DNA of 64,000 nucleotides, from positions 117,769-181,768 of the forward strand of contig JAPWHR010000013.1 of assembly GCA_027214345.1 (NCBI GenBank). Reading direction: 5' to 3'. The stretch comes from Comamonadaceae bacterium G21597-S1. GTDB lineage: Bacteria; Pseudomonadota; Gammaproteobacteria; Burkholderiales; Burkholderiaceae_C. This document shows, in pieces, positions 53,822 through 63,977 of the stretch (the stretch's first letter is position 1; every line of letters begins with the position of its first letter). The position numbers were made by a program, and so were the translations under genes. The notes under the pieces were generated by a model. The model did no database searches. It was not told where the DNA came from and worked only from the letters and a program-made list of their open reading frames with translations.

Positions 53822-54403
53822 TTATTGGCCCGCTTCACACAACCAGCGCACCAGGTAGTCGGCAAAACTGCGCCGCACGGTGACCTCGTACTGGATGCCG
53901 GCGTACAGGCACAACACGGTGGCACCGGCTTTCGCGATATGGCTTTGCGCCAGCGCACCGGTGCCGAACACGCGCGGATGCAGGTCCAGCGGGCAGCCGC
54001 GCGCCAGCAGGTCGACGCTGCCCGGGCCTTGCAACGCCAGCGTCGTGAAGCCGTGGCCCACGTCGACCACCGCGCTGTGGATGCCGGCCAGGGCCTGATG
54101 CAAGGCCGAGCCCACCGCATCACCCTGGCGGTCGCGCAACTTGAGCAGCCACTCGTCGGGCCCGAGCCACAACAGCTGGCGTTGCGGGTCGATGCTGGCG
54201 GTGTTGGCCGTCGTCGGCAGGTGCATGCCGGTCACGTCCAGCACCGCCTTGGCAAAACGCGCGTCGCCGGCGTCGCCGCGCAGGTTCAGCATGTCGACAA
54301 ACGGAATCTCGGCCAGGCTGCAGCTGCGCCCGTCCACCTGCAGGTCACGGGCCTTGCGGCCGAGCAGGCCGGCCAGCGGGCTGTTCAATACGGCGTCATG
54401 CAT
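53822..54403 (-). CDS. soxG: Sarcosine oxidase gamma subunit
   Basis: This 193-aa protein is the gamma subunit of heterotetrameric sarcosine oxidase, with a GcvT-like folate-binding-related fold: FVDMLNLRGDAGDARF, LWLGPDEWLLKL, HSAVVDVGHGFTTLALQGPG and RRSFADYLVRWL. ATG 54403 is chosen from the family's usual start (MHDAVLNSPLAGLL); the gene overlaps the soxA end by 8 bp. It is part of the soxBDAG order seen in other bacteria. Confidence 0.88.
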   Translation of the reverse strand: MHDAVLNSPLAGLLGRKARDLQVDGRSCSLAEIPFVDMLNLRGDAGDARFAKAVLDVTGMHLPTTANTASIDPQRQLLWLGPDEWLLKLRDRQGDAVGSALHQALAGIHSAVVDVGHGFTTLALQGPGSVDLLARGCPLDLHPRVFGTGALAQSHIAKAGATVLCLYAGIQYEVTVRRSFADYLVRWLCEAGQ

Positions 54404-57398
54404 GGAGACGTTTCCCTTCCGGATCATGGAACACCGGGCTGCAGACCGTGGCCGCCACATACCGCCCGTCGGCGAGCGCCGCGTAGATCTTCTCGCCCAT
54501 GCGTTGCTGGCCGGAGCGCACCACGGCCAGGGCGATGGAGCGGCCCAGCGTGGGGCTGTGGTAACTCGAGGTCACGTGGCCGATCATCGGCACTGGCGGC
54601 GGCGAAGCCTTGGACTGCTCGGTCAGCTGCGTGCCCTCGGGCAGCACCAGCTTCTCGTCGTCGGTCAGCAGGCCGACCAGCTGCTTGCGGTCGCTGCGCG
54701 CCGTGTCGCTGCGCGACAGCGAACGCCGGCCCAGGAAGTCCTTGGTCCTGGACACCATGCCGCCCATGCCCAGGTCGTGGGGAGAGATCGATCCGTCGGT
54801 GTCCTGGCCGACGATGATGTAGCCTTTTTCGGCCCGCAACACGTGCATGGTCTCGGTGCCGTAGGGCGTGATACCGAACTCCTTGCCCGCCTCCATCAAC
54901 GCGCTCCACACATGGGCGCCGGCGTTGGACGGCACGTTGACCTCGTACGACAACTCGCCCGAGAAACTGATGCGCATCACCCGCGCCGGCACGCCGGCGG
55001 CCTTGGCCGTGCGCCAGCTCATGAACGGGAAGGCTTCGTTCGACAGGTCGATGTCGGTCAGCACCTTCTTGACGACCGCGCGGCTGTTCGGCCCGGCCAC
55101 GGCAAACGTCGACCAGTGGTCGGTGACCGAGGTCATCCAGACCTGCATGTCGGGCCATTCGGTCTGCACCCAGCGCTCGAGCCAGCCCAGCACGCGGGCA
55201 GCGCCGCCGGTGGTGGTGGTCATCAGGAAATGGTTCTCGCCCAGTCGCGCCGTCACGCCGTCGTCGAACACCATGCCGTTTTCGTCCAGCATCAGGCCGT
55301 AGCGGCATTTGCCGATCTCGAGCTTGAGCCAGGGGTTGGTATAGACCCAGTTCAGCAGCTTGGCCGCGTCCGGGCCCTGGATGTCGATCTTGCCCAGCGT
55401 CGAGCCGTCCATGATGCCGACGCTGCCCCGCACCGCCATCACCTCGCGCGCCACCGCCTGGTGCAGGTCCTCGTTGCCCTGCGGGAAATACCAGGGCCGT
55501 TTCCACTGGCCGACGTCCTCGAACAGGCAACCCGCGGCCACGTGCAGCTCATGCGGACTGGTCTTGCGCGCCGGGTCGAACAGTTCGCCGCGGTCCAGCC
55601 CGGCGAAGCTGCCGAACGAGATCGGCAGGTAATTGGGCCGGAAGGTCGTGGTGCCGACCTGGTCGATCGGCTTGCCCATGGCACGCGCCGCCAGCGCCAT
55701 GCCGTTGATGTTGCCCAGCTTGCCCTGGTCGGTACCGAAACCCATCGCGGTGTAACGCTTGATGTGCTCGATCGACTCGAATCCCTCGCGGATCGCCAGT
55801 TCGATGTCGCTGGCCGAGACGTCGTTCTGGTAGTCGACGAAGGCCTTGGGCCGGCGCGACAGGGGCACGCCGGTCTCGGCAACCCAGAACGTGCCGGTGT
55901 CCTCGATCGCCATCTCGTCGACGGCATAGGCCTCGGCGCGGGCCGCGAAACCGGCGTGGGTTGCCGCCGCAGCACCCGCCAGGCTGCCTTCGTCCAGGCT
56001 CGAGCCCAGGCTCCAGGTCGCGTTGCAGGCGCCGACGCTGGCCTGGTCGGGCATGGCCGCACCCGGCTTGAAACACACCAGATCCTCGTCCCAACGGGCC
56101 TTGCCACCGGAATGCGAATACAGGTGGATGGCCGGATTCCAGCCCCCCGACATGCCGATCGCATCACACGGCAACTCGCGCGTCTCGCCGCTGGCCTTGT
56201 CGCCATCCATCTGGCGCACCACCAGCGCCGATACCGCCATCGAGCCCTTGGCCTGCACCGGCACGAAGCCACGCAACACCGTGATGCCGTCGCCCTGGGC
56301 CTGGTGCGCCCGGCTGCCGCCCTGGGCCTCGCCCGCTCGGCAGTCGACGACCGTGACCTTGGCCCCGGCAGCCTGCAGCAACCGCGCATCGGCATACGCA
56401 CTGTCGCAGCTGGTCGCAATGACCACCTGCGAGCCGACGCGCACGCCATACAACTCGGCATAGTCGGCCATCGCCGACGACAACATGACGCCGGGCAGGT
56501 CATTGTTGCCGAACACCATCGGGCGCTCGTGCGCGCCGGTGGCCAGGATCACCTGACCGGCCCGTACCCGCCACAGCCGCTCGCGAAACCCCTTGCGTTC
56601 GGCCAACGGCAGGTGGTCGCTCAAGGACTCGCGGATGGTCACGAAATTGTGGTCGTGGTAGCCGAAAGCGACACCGCGGCGGATGATGCGCACCTCGGGC
56701 ATCTGCGCCAGTTCGCGCTCGGCCTCCATCGCCCAGGACCGGGCCGACTTGCCGTTGATGGTTCCCGTCAACCGGTGCGCACTGCCGCCCAGGTGGGCTC
56801 CGAGCTCGGTCAGGATGACACGCGCACCGCTGCGCCCGGCCGCCAGCGCCGCCGCCAGGCCCGCGATGCCGCCACCGACGACCAGCACCTCGCAGTGGAT
56901 GTTCTGCTGCACGTAGCGGTCCTGGTCCTCCTGTTCCGGTGCCGCGCCCAGACCACCGGCCTTGCGGATGAAACGCTCGTACCACATCCAGGCCTTGGCC
57001 GGCCACATGAAGGTCTTGTAATAGAACCCGGCCGGAAACAGCGGCGTGAACCAGCGGTTGATGCTCAGCAAGTGCTTTGCCGGACTCGGCCACGGCAAGG
57101 CGCTCTCCGCCCGCAGGCCGTCGTACAACTCGACCTCGGGCATCTTGGCGTTGGGAATCGTCTTGTCGCCGGACTCCAGCTGCACGAGCGCGGCCGGTTC
57201 CTCGACGCCGCAGGTCAACACGCCACGCGGACGGTGGTATTTCCACGAGCGCGACAACACCGAGTCGCCGGCGGCCAGGACCGCCGAGGCCAGCGTGTCG
57301 CCGGCAAAACCCTGGTAGTTGCGGCCGTTGAACCGGAACGCGACCGTACGTTTGCGGTCCAGCCGGATGCCGGCCTTGTCGATGCGCGAGCCGCTCAT
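54396..57398 (-). CDS. soxA: Sarcosine oxidase alpha subunit
   Basis: This 1000-aa alpha subunit of heterotetrameric sarcosine oxidase has an N-terminal ferredoxin-like beta-grasp domain (FRFNGRNYQGFAGDTLASAV; CGVEEPAALV) and an NAD(+)/dinucleotide-binding domain (VLVVGGGIAGLAAALAAG). A C-terminal GcvT-like domain (about 600-1000) takes the methyl group to tetrahydrofolate. The complex oxidises sarcosine to glycine, giving methylene-tetrahydrofolate and hydrogen peroxide. ATG 57398 has AGGAG upstream and overlaps the soxD stop (ATGA). Confidence 0.93.
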   Translation of the reverse strand: MSGSRIDKAGIRLDRKRTVAFRFNGRNYQGFAGDTLASAVLAAGDSVLSRSWKYHRPRGVLTCGVEEPAALVQLESGDKTIPNAKMPEVELYDGLRAESALPWPSPAKHLLSINRWFTPLFPAGFYYKTFMWPAKAWMWYERFIRKAGGLGAAPEQEDQDRYVQQNIHCEVLVVGGGIAGLAAALAAGRSGARVILTELGAHLGGSAHRLTGTINGKSARSWAMEAERELAQMPEVRIIRRGVAFGYHDHNFVTIRESLSDHLPLAERKGFRERLWRVRAGQVILATGAHERPMVFGNNDLPGVMLSSAMADYAELYGVRVGSQVVIATSCDSAYADARLLQAAGAKVTVVDCRAGEAQGGSRAHQAQGDGITVLRGFVPVQAKGSMAVSALVVRQMDGDKASGETRELPCDAIGMSGGWNPAIHLYSHSGGKARWDEDLVCFKPGAAMPDQASVGACNATWSLGSSLDEGSLAGAAAATHAGFAARAEAYAVDEMAIEDTGTFWVAETGVPLSRRPKAFVDYQNDVSASDIELAIREGFESIEHIKRYTAMGFGTDQGKLGNINGMALAARAMGKPIDQVGTTTFRPNYLPISFGSFAGLDRGELFDPARKTSPHELHVAAGCLFEDVGQWKRPWYFPQGNEDLHQAVAREVMAVRGSVGIMDGSTLGKIDIQGPDAAKLLNWVYTNPWLKLEIGKCRYGLMLDENGMVFDDGVTARLGENHFLMTTTTGGAARVLGWLERWVQTEWPDMQVWMTSVTDHWSTFAVAGPNSRAVVKKVLTDIDLSNEAFPFMSWRTAKAAGVPARVMRISFSGELSYEVNVPSNAGAHVWSALMEAGKEFGITPYGTETMHVLRAEKGYIIVGQDTDGSISPHDLGMGGMVSRTKDFLGRRSLSRSDTARSDRKQLVGLLTDDEKLVLPEGTQLTEQSKASPPPVPMIGHVTSSYHSPTLGRSIALAVVRSGQQRMGEKIYAALADGRYVAATVCSPVFHDPEGKRLHA

Positions 57399-57799
57399 GC
57401 CTTGCTCCTGTCATCGGTGCCCGCCGCGGGCGCGGCGTCGTCGGCAGGCGGCTGCGACGCCGTCGCGGGCGCACCCACCATTTCGGGCACCACGGCGGCG
57501 TCATCGTCGACGGCGGCCGGGGCCTGCACGCCCTGCGGCTGTTCGCCCGGCTTGTAGAACTGCTTGAAGCGGTAGGTCACGGTATCGCGCTCGGCATTGA
57601 ACCAGCGCCGGCAACCCTGGCTGTGGTGCCATTGCTCGAAGTGCTGGCCCTTGGGGTTCTTGCGCATGAACAGGTAGTCGCCCCACTGTCGGTCGTCGAG
57701 CGCGTCGGTGTCCAGCGGGCGCACGATATGCGCCTCGCCGCCACAACTGAACTCGCTTTCGGCGCGGGGTCCGCACCAGGGGCAGGTGATTTTCAGCAT
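57395..57799 (-). CDS. soxD: Sarcosine oxidase delta subunit
   Basis: This 134-aa protein is the small zinc-binding delta subunit: Cys-rich start KITCPWCGPR, then FSCGGEAHIVRP and YLFMRKNPKGQHFEQWHHSQ, then GCRRWFNAERDTVTY. The family is usually about 90-110 aa; this one has an extra Ala/Pro/Asp-rich tail of about 35 residues (APAAVDDDAAVV...) that looks disordered. ATG 57799 is the start of the conserved domain. It sits between soxB and soxA as expected. Confidence 0.88.
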   Translation of the reverse strand: MLKITCPWCGPRAESEFSCGGEAHIVRPLDTDALDDRQWGDYLFMRKNPKGQHFEQWHHSQGCRRWFNAERDTVTYRFKQFYKPGEQPQGVQAPAAVDDDAAVVPEMVGAPATASQPPADDAAPAAGTDDRSKA

Positions 57800-57819
57800 C
57801 GTCTTTCTCGTCAGTGTTC

Positions 57820-57940
57820 CACGGCGCAGCGCGCCACCCACCGTGCATCAAAGGTCATGCGGCCGCGCAGCGGACCCGTCCAGAGGCCGCCGCGCACGGC
57901 CGCTCCGAAGCGGCCGGCCCGCCCCCCAGTGGGGGGTTCG
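57820..57940. repeat. Interspersed REP-like element with two hairpins (copy 1)
   Basis: This non-coding stretch between soxB and soxD holds two adjacent perfect hairpins: CGGCCGCT-CCGA-AGCGGCCG (57897-57916) and CCCCCC-AGT-GGGGGG (57922-57936). The preceding about 75 bp (GCGCGCCACCC..., AAGGTCA) and the hairpins recur at 63825-63940, so this is a dispersed repeat family rather than a single terminator. It lies downstream of soxB and could also limit transcription into soxDAG. Confidence 0.7.
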
Positions 57941-57988
57941 GACGGTCTACACGCAGTGAGACCGTACAGACGGGGGGCGTCCTTCATC

Positions 57989-59239
57989 CTAATGCGCGAC
58001 GCCGGCCGCGCCGTGTTCGTCGATCAGGTGGCCGGTATAGAAGCGGTCGAGTGCAAAGGCCGCATTGAGTTCGTGCGGCCGGTCCTGCGCCATCGTATGC
58101 GCCATGACCCAGCCCGAACCCGGCGTGGCCTTGAAGCCGCCGGTACCCCAGCCGCAGTTGAAATACAGCCCCTTGATGTCGGTCTTGGAGATGATCGGGC
58201 AGGCGTCGGGCGCCACGTCGACGATGCCGCCCCACTGCCGGTTCATGCGCACCCGCCGGAAGATCGGGAACATCTCGCAGATGGCCTGCAGCGTGTGTTC
58301 GATGACCGGGAAGCTGCCGCGCTGGCCATAACCGAGGTAGCTGTCGATGCCCGCGCCGATCACCAGGTCGCCCTTGTCGGACTGGCTCACGTAGGCATGG
58401 ATGGCGTTGGACATCACGACCGTGTGCAGGATGGGCTTGAGCGGCTCGGACACCAGCGCCTGCAGCGGATGGCTCTCCAGCGGCAGCCGGATGCCGGCCA
58501 TGTCGGCCAGCACCGTGCTGTGGCCGGCCGAGACGATGCCGATCTTCTTCGACGCGATCATGCCGCGCGTGGTCTCGATGCCGGTGACCTGGTCACCGTC
58601 GCGCCGGATGCCGATCACCTCGCAGTTCTGGATGATGTCCACACCCAGCGCATCGGCGGCGCGCGCGAAGCCCCAGGCGATCGCGTCGTGGCGTGCGACA
58701 CCGGCACGCGGCTGGAACGACGCGCCCATCACCGGATACCGCAGCGTGGACGAGGTGTTCATGATCGGCACCATCTCCTTGATCTGCTGCGGGCTCAGCA
58801 CGACGCCGTCGACGCCGTTGAGCCGGTTCGCATTGACGCGGCGGTGGATGTCGCGCATGTCCTGCAGCGAATGGCCGACGTTCATGACGCCGCGCTGGCT
58901 GAACATGGTGTTGTAGTTCAGGTCCTGCGACAGGCCCTCCCACAACTTGAGCGCCTTCTCGTACAGATGCGTCGCATCGTCCCACAGGTAGTTGGAGCGC
59001 ACGATGGTGGTGTTGCGCGCGGTGTTGCCGCCGCCGAGCCAGCCCTTCTCGACCACGGCGATGTTGCGCATGCCATGTTCCTTGGCCAGGTAATACGCCG
59101 TGGCCAGGCCATGGCCACCACCGCCCACGACGATGGCGTCGTATTCCCGCTTCGGCGCGGGGCTGCGCCACTGCTTCTGCCAGTTCTCGTGATAAGACAT
59201 GGCATTGCGGGCAAGGGTGAAGATGGAAAATCGGTTCAC
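57989..59239 (-). CDS. soxB: Sarcosine oxidase beta subunit
   Basis: This 416-aa flavoprotein is the beta subunit of heterotetrameric sarcosine oxidase. It has the FAD-binding [20 protein letters not shown], then [20 protein letters not shown], typical of SoxB. H184 in [12 protein letters not shown] is a candidate for the covalent FMN attachment seen in family members. The start is a GTG at 59239, giving the familiar [20 protein letters not shown]; no strong ribosome-binding site is visible. The gene lies 190 bp before soxD, more than usual, because of an inserted REP-like element. Confidence 0.92.
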   Translation of the reverse strand: MNRFSIFTLARNAMSYHENWQKQWRSPAPKREYDAIVVGGGGHGLATAYYLAKEHGMRNIAVVEKGWLGGGNTARNTTIVRSNYLWDDATHLYEKALKLWEGLSQDLNYNTMFSQRGVMNVGHSLQDMRDIHRRVNANRLNGVDGVVLSPQQIKEMVPIMNTSSTLRYPVMGASFQPRAGVARHDAIAWGFARAADALGVDIIQNCEVIGIRRDGDQVTGIETTRGMIASKKIGIVSAGHSTVLADMAGIRLPLESHPLQALVSEPLKPILHTVVMSNAIHAYVSQSDKGDLVIGAGIDSYLGYGQRGSFPVIEHTLQAICEMFPIFRRVRMNRQWGGIVDVAPDACPIISKTDIKGLYFNCGWGTGGFKATPGSGWVMAHTMAQDRPHELNAAFALDRFYTGHLIDEHGAAGVAH

Positions 59240-59560
59240 GGTGTGTCCGGTATGTGATTCAGAGTAGAACTCGCGTGCCAGGCCCCATGCAGGCCACGCT
59301 CGGTGGCAGTGGCCCGCAGCGCATGCTGGGCATTCCGGGGCAGGCTCACACTAGGGCGGTCGGTGCTTCGCCCGACTCCGCTGCGATGCTCGCCCGATGG
59401 TCGCGTCGCGCAGGGCGCGCAGTGAGTTGCGCGACGCGCCGCAAGGCCGAGCACCGCAGGGCAGTCGGGCGAAGCACCGACCTCGGCACCGGCGCGCCCG
59501 GATCGGGGCCCTTCGGCCATGGCGACCACGGACGCTCGCTGGACTCGAATCGCCATCATC
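59240..59560. other. 321-bp gap between sdaA and soxB containing a long inverted repeat
   Basis: No gene is seen here. The gap is dominated by an inverted repeat of about 125 bp (59358-59482) described separately. I looked for the conserved core of a glycine riboswitch upstream of soxB and did not recognise one. Short frames on both strands run through the repeat but have no ribosome-binding site. Confidence 0.5.
59358..59482. repeat. Long nested inverted repeat (possible MITE-like element or RNA hairpin)
   Basis: Perfect 20-bp outer arms, GGTCGGTGCTTCGCCCGACT at 59358-59377 and its reverse complement at 59463-59482, enclose an inner perfect 10-bp pair (GCGTCGCGCA at 59403-59412, TGCGCGACGC at 59428-59437). 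The sequence between the two pairs is also partly complementary (GATGCTCG / CGAGCACC). The whole 125 bp could fold into one long stem. It lies between sdaA and soxB. It has no T run for a simple terminator. Confidence 0.8.
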
Positions 59561-60952
<1,392 letters not shown>

Positions 60953-60995
60953 GGCAGGCTTTCAGGTGAAGGGACCGATCCAGGCCGAAACGATT

Positions 60996-62246
60996 TCAGG
61001 CGGGGACCGGATGGCGGCGGCACAAGGCCACCACCTTCTCGGCCACGGCCTTCTCGACGGCGGCGTCGCCGAGCTTGTCGAGCACGTCGCACATCAGCGT
61101 GGCGACTTCGCGGCACTCGGCTTCGCCGAAGCCGCGTGTCGTGATTGCCGGCGTACCGACACGGATGCCGCTGGTGACGAACGGCGACTGCGGGTCGTTC
61201 GGCACCGAGTTCTTGTTCACCGTGATGTGGGCCCGACCCAGCGCGGCGTCGGCGTCCTTGCCGGTCAGGCCCTTCGGGATCAGACTGACCAGCATCAGGT
61301 GGTTGTCAGTGCCGCCGGAGACGATGTCGAAGCCGCGCTGCACGAACACCTCGGCCATGGCCTGGGCGTTCTTGATCACCTGTTGCTGGTAGGCCTTGAA
61401 CGCGGGCTCCAGTGCCTCCTTGAATGCCACCGCCTTGGCCGCGATCACATGCATCAGCGGGCCGCCCTGGGTGCCGGGGAAGACCATCGAGTTGAGTTTC
61501 TTCTCGATCTCCGGGTTGGCCTTGCACAGGATCAGGCCGCCGCGCGGGCCGCGCAACGTCTTGTGCGTGGTCGTCGTGACGACGTCGGCGAACGGAATCG
61601 GGTTCGGGTACAGGCCGGCGGCGACCAGGCCGGCGACGTGGGCCATGTCGACGAACAACAAGGCACCGACCTTGTCGCAGATGGCGCGGAACCGCGCGAA
61701 GTCCAGATGCCGGCTGTAGGCCGAGAAACCGGCGATGATCATCTTGGGCTTGCAAGCCACGGCCTGGGTTTCGAGCGCGTCGTAGTCGATCAGGCCGGTT
61801 GCGGTGTCGATGCCGTATTGCTCGGCGTTGTAGAACTTGCCCGAGAAGCTGACCTTGGCGCCGTGCGTCAGGTGGCCGCCGTGGGCCAGGCTCATGCCCA
61901 GGATGGTGTCGCCCGGCTGCAGCAGCGCCATGTAGACCGCGGCGTTGGCACTGGAGCCCGAATGCGGCTGCACGTTGGCCCAGTCGGCGCCGAAAAGCTG
62001 CTTGGCCCGCTCGATGGCCAGCGTCTCGGCCACGTCGACGAATTCGCAGCCACCGTAGTAGCGCTTGCCGGGATAACCCTCGGCATACTTGTTGGTCAGC
62101 ACGCTGCCCTGGGCCGCCATCACGCGCGGGCTGGTGTAGTTCTCGGAGGCGATCAGTTCCAGGTGGTCCTGCTGGCGCTGGGCCTCGGCGGCCATCGCGG
62201 CAGCCAGTTCGGGGTCGAATTCCTGGATCGAAGACATCATTGCCAT
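60996..62246 (-). CDS. glyA: Serine hydroxymethyltransferase
   Basis: This 416-aa PLP enzyme interconverts glycine and serine with tetrahydrofolate one-carbon units. Motifs: [34 protein letters not shown], and the PLP lysine K229 in [19 protein letters not shown] 62246 is used because AGGA lies eight bases upstream; nearby ATGs at 62240 and 62237 are alternatives. In this operon it probably uses the one-carbon units released by sarcosine oxidation to make serine. Another glyA may exist elsewhere in the genome for housekeeping. Confidence 0.95.
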   Translation of the reverse strand: MAMMSSIQEFDPELAAAMAAEAQRQQDHLELIASENYTSPRVMAAQGSVLTNKYAEGYPGKRYYGGCEFVDVAETLAIERAKQLFGADWANVQPHSGSSANAAVYMALLQPGDTILGMSLAHGGHLTHGAKVSFSGKFYNAEQYGIDTATGLIDYDALETQAVACKPKMIIAGFSAYSRHLDFARFRAICDKVGALLFVDMAHVAGLVAAGLYPNPIPFADVVTTTTHKTLRGPRGGLILCKANPEIEKKLNSMVFPGTQGGPLMHVIAAKAVAFKEALEPAFKAYQQQVIKNAQAMAEVFVQRGFDIVSGGTDNHLMLVSLIPKGLTGKDADAALGRAHITVNKNSVPNDPQSPFVTSGIRVGTPAITTRGFGEAECREVATLMCDVLDKLGDAAVEKAVAEKVVALCRRHPVPA

Positions 62247-62486
62247 TGCAGGGGTCCTAAAGAGATAGAGAAATGAAGCGCACTGACCCAGCGCCAAGGG
62301 AGGGGGCGACGGAGTCGCCAGCCGAAAACCCACCATTATCCCGCCCCCGGATTGTCGAGACGGCCAAGGTGCAAGGTGTCCACATTACGACATCGCGCGA
62401 CCCGGGCGCGACAAGGGCCGGAGCGCATGGCGGACGCCGCGGACGGGCGCCAGGGCAAGGGCCAGGCCGATGCCTCGTGCGCGTCT

Positions 62487-62936
62487 TCAGTCGACGAGGT
62501 AGGTCAACACGCGAACCGCTTCACGTTGCGGTCGCAGCGACTGCAGGCCGCCGACGAACAGGCGGCGGTTGAGCCAGGCGTGGGGGCTGTCGTCGGGCGC
62601 GGTCAGGCGCACCACCGAGCGGGCGTATCGCTGCGGCGTGCGGGATTCGTCGACCAGCACCCGGTTGTGCACGGTGATCACCGTGCCGTCGTCGGCCCGC
62701 ATGTCGTACAACGCATCGAGCTCCTTGATGCCGTCCGGGCGCAGCAGCTGCCGGTCCGCACCGCCAGGCAGGACGACGCCGCGCAGGCCCATTGGCCCGT
62801 CGAAAGACCCGCCGAGGATGGGCACCAGGAAACGCTCGCCCAACGGTCCGCGACCGAGCGCCTGGCGTGGCGCGATGTCGACCTCGGCCTGGTAGACCAG
62901 GCTCAGGACGGGCAACTCAGATGTCGGCAGAGACAT
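62487..62936 (-). CDS. DUF3237 family protein
   Basis: This 149-aa protein matches the DUF3237 pattern: LVYQAEVDIAPRQALGRGPL near the start, RFLVPILGGSFDGPMGLRGV, then DALYDMRADDGTVITVHNRV. It is a small beta-rich (likely beta-barrel) cytoplasmic protein of unknown role. ATG 62936 lies inside the end of the alpha/beta hydrolase gene (20-bp overlap), so the two are co-translated and may act in one degradation step. Confidence 0.82.
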   Translation of the reverse strand: MSLPTSELPVLSLVYQAEVDIAPRQALGRGPLGERFLVPILGGSFDGPMGLRGVVLPGGADRQLLRPDGIKELDALYDMRADDGTVITVHNRVLVDESRTPQRYARSVVRLTAPDDSPHAWLNRRLFVGGLQSLRPQREAVRVLTYLVD

Positions 62937-63813
62937 GGCGGCTCGCTTGCTGCAGGAATTCGATGACCGTGCGGTTGAAGACCTCGGCATTGTCGTTCGA
63001 TGTGCTGTGCCCGGATTGCGGGATCCAGACCTGCCGCGCCTGAGGCATCGCGGCGCACACGTTGCGGAATATCTCGGCATGGATGGCCGGCGTGTTCTCG
63101 CCGGCCATCAACAGCACCGGCATCGGCAATACCGCCAGCGCGTCGGGCGCGAGCATCGGAAACTCGTCGCTGGACAGGGCCAACATGCGCATCGCACGCA
63201 GGTTCTGCATGCGGCGCTCCATTGCCGCCGCCGGCAGCGGCGGCCGGTCCGTGCCATTGATGCCGCCAGTCATGATGCCGGCGGCCAATACGTCGTCGCC
63301 GCGCCGGAACGCCGCGTTGGCCGGCTCGATCACATTGCTGCGGAATGCCAACGCGGCAGCCCGGCCGGCGGCACTGAACTGGCTGTAACGCATCATCGGC
63401 GGCTCGGACAAGGCCAGTGCCAGGCAGCGCTGCGGATCGGACACCGCCAGCGCCAGCGCGGTGAACGAACCGTAGGAGCTGCCCACCAGAATCACGCGCT
63501 GCCAGCCGACGTGGTCGAGCAGCAGGCGCAGGTCCCCCGCCTCGAGCAGCGCCGAGTGGTCCGGCGACGGCATGGTGTTGCGGTTGGGATAGCTGTAGCG
63601 CCGGCTGTAGCGCAGGCAGCGAAACTGCCGCGTGAACGGCTGCCACTGCTTGTCCCAGGAGCGCCAGTCGCCCATGGCGCCGTGGATGAACACCAGCGGC
63701 GTGCCTTCACCGGCGATCTCGTACGCCAGCTCGACACCGTTCTGCAGCGCCGCACGCTGCAATTGCGGCTCGGGCACCACAAAGGGTTTCACATCGTCGG
63801 GCATCGTGTGCAT
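62917..63813 (-). CDS. Alpha/beta hydrolase
   Basis: This 298-aa alpha/beta-hydrolase fold enzyme has the oxyanion region FIHGAMGDWRSWDKQW, the nucleophile elbow VGSSYGS (S113) and a catalytic His candidate H269 in PQSGHSTSND. The acid residue is probably in the region of LLMAGENTPAI. Family members hydrolyse esters, amides or C-C bonds; the substrate is unknown. ATG 63813 or 63804 may be the start. It is coupled with the DUF3237 gene and lies just inside a repeat element at the window's end. Confidence 0.85.
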   Translation of the reverse strand: MHTMPDDVKPFVVPEPQLQRAALQNGVELAYEIAGEGTPLVFIHGAMGDWRSWDKQWQPFTRQFRCLRYSRRYSYPNRNTMPSPDHSALLEAGDLRLLLDHVGWQRVILVGSSYGSFTALALAVSDPQRCLALALSEPPMMRYSQFSAAGRAAALAFRSNVIEPANAAFRRGDDVLAAGIMTGGINGTDRPPLPAAAMERRMQNLRAMRMLALSSDEFPMLAPDALAVLPMPVLLMAGENTPAIHAEIFRNVCAAMPQARQVWIPQSGHSTSNDNAEVFNRTVIEFLQQASRHVSADI

Positions 63814-63824
63814 GTCAGTTATCC

Positions 63825-63940
63825 ATGGCGCTGCGCGCCACCCTCACGGGATGAAAGGTCAAGTGGCCGCGGAGCAGGCCAGGCCAGGGGCCGCCGCGCA
63901 CGACCGCTCCGAAGCGGCCGGCCCGCCCCCCAGTGGGGCT
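63825..63940. repeat. Interspersed REP-like element with two hairpins (copy 2)
   Basis: This is a second copy of the element at 57820-57940: GCGCGCCACCC, AAGGTCA, GCCGCCGCGCACG, then CGACCGCT-CCGA-AGCGGCCG (63901-63920, one mismatch) and CCCC-CAGT-GGGG. It lies just upstream of the alpha/beta hydrolase start. It is followed by a third perfect hairpin, CCAAGCCTGC-CTGC-GCAGGCTTGG, at 63954-63977. Confidence 0.7.
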
Positions 63941-63953
63941 GAGGCCCGCGGCT

Positions 63954-63977
63954 CCAAGCCTGCCTGCGCAGGCTTGG
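63954..63977. repeat. Perfect 10-bp inverted repeat near the window end
   Basis: CCAAGCCTGC and GCAGGCTTGG flank a four-base loop (CTGC), a perfect palindrome. It may be part of the adjacent REP-like element or a terminator of a gene beyond the window. No T run is visible on the plus strand before the sequence ends. Confidence 0.6.

Noticed and set aside
51713..54817. A 1034-codon plus-strand frame opposite the hydantoinase-like gene and soxG
   Set aside because: Shadow frame with low-complexity His/Arg/Gln content; the minus-strand genes have family motifs and overlap-coupled starts.
54141..57557. A 1138-codon plus-strand open frame opposite soxA
   Set aside because: It is the antisense shadow of soxA and soxD in GC-rich DNA: Arg/His/Gln-rich, no ribosome-binding site, no recognisable domain, and the opposite strand has clear sox genes.
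59240..59560. Glycine riboswitch upstream of soxB
   Set aside because: I looked for the conserved glycine aptamer core on the minus strand and did not recognise it; the gap is explained by the inverted repeat. A covariance-model search would decide.
62247..62486. Promoter or riboswitch upstream of glyA
   Set aside because: A GATAAT-like box is present on the minus strand at about 62335, but no -35 box at proper spacing was found, and no riboswitch core was recognised, so I do not call a feature.
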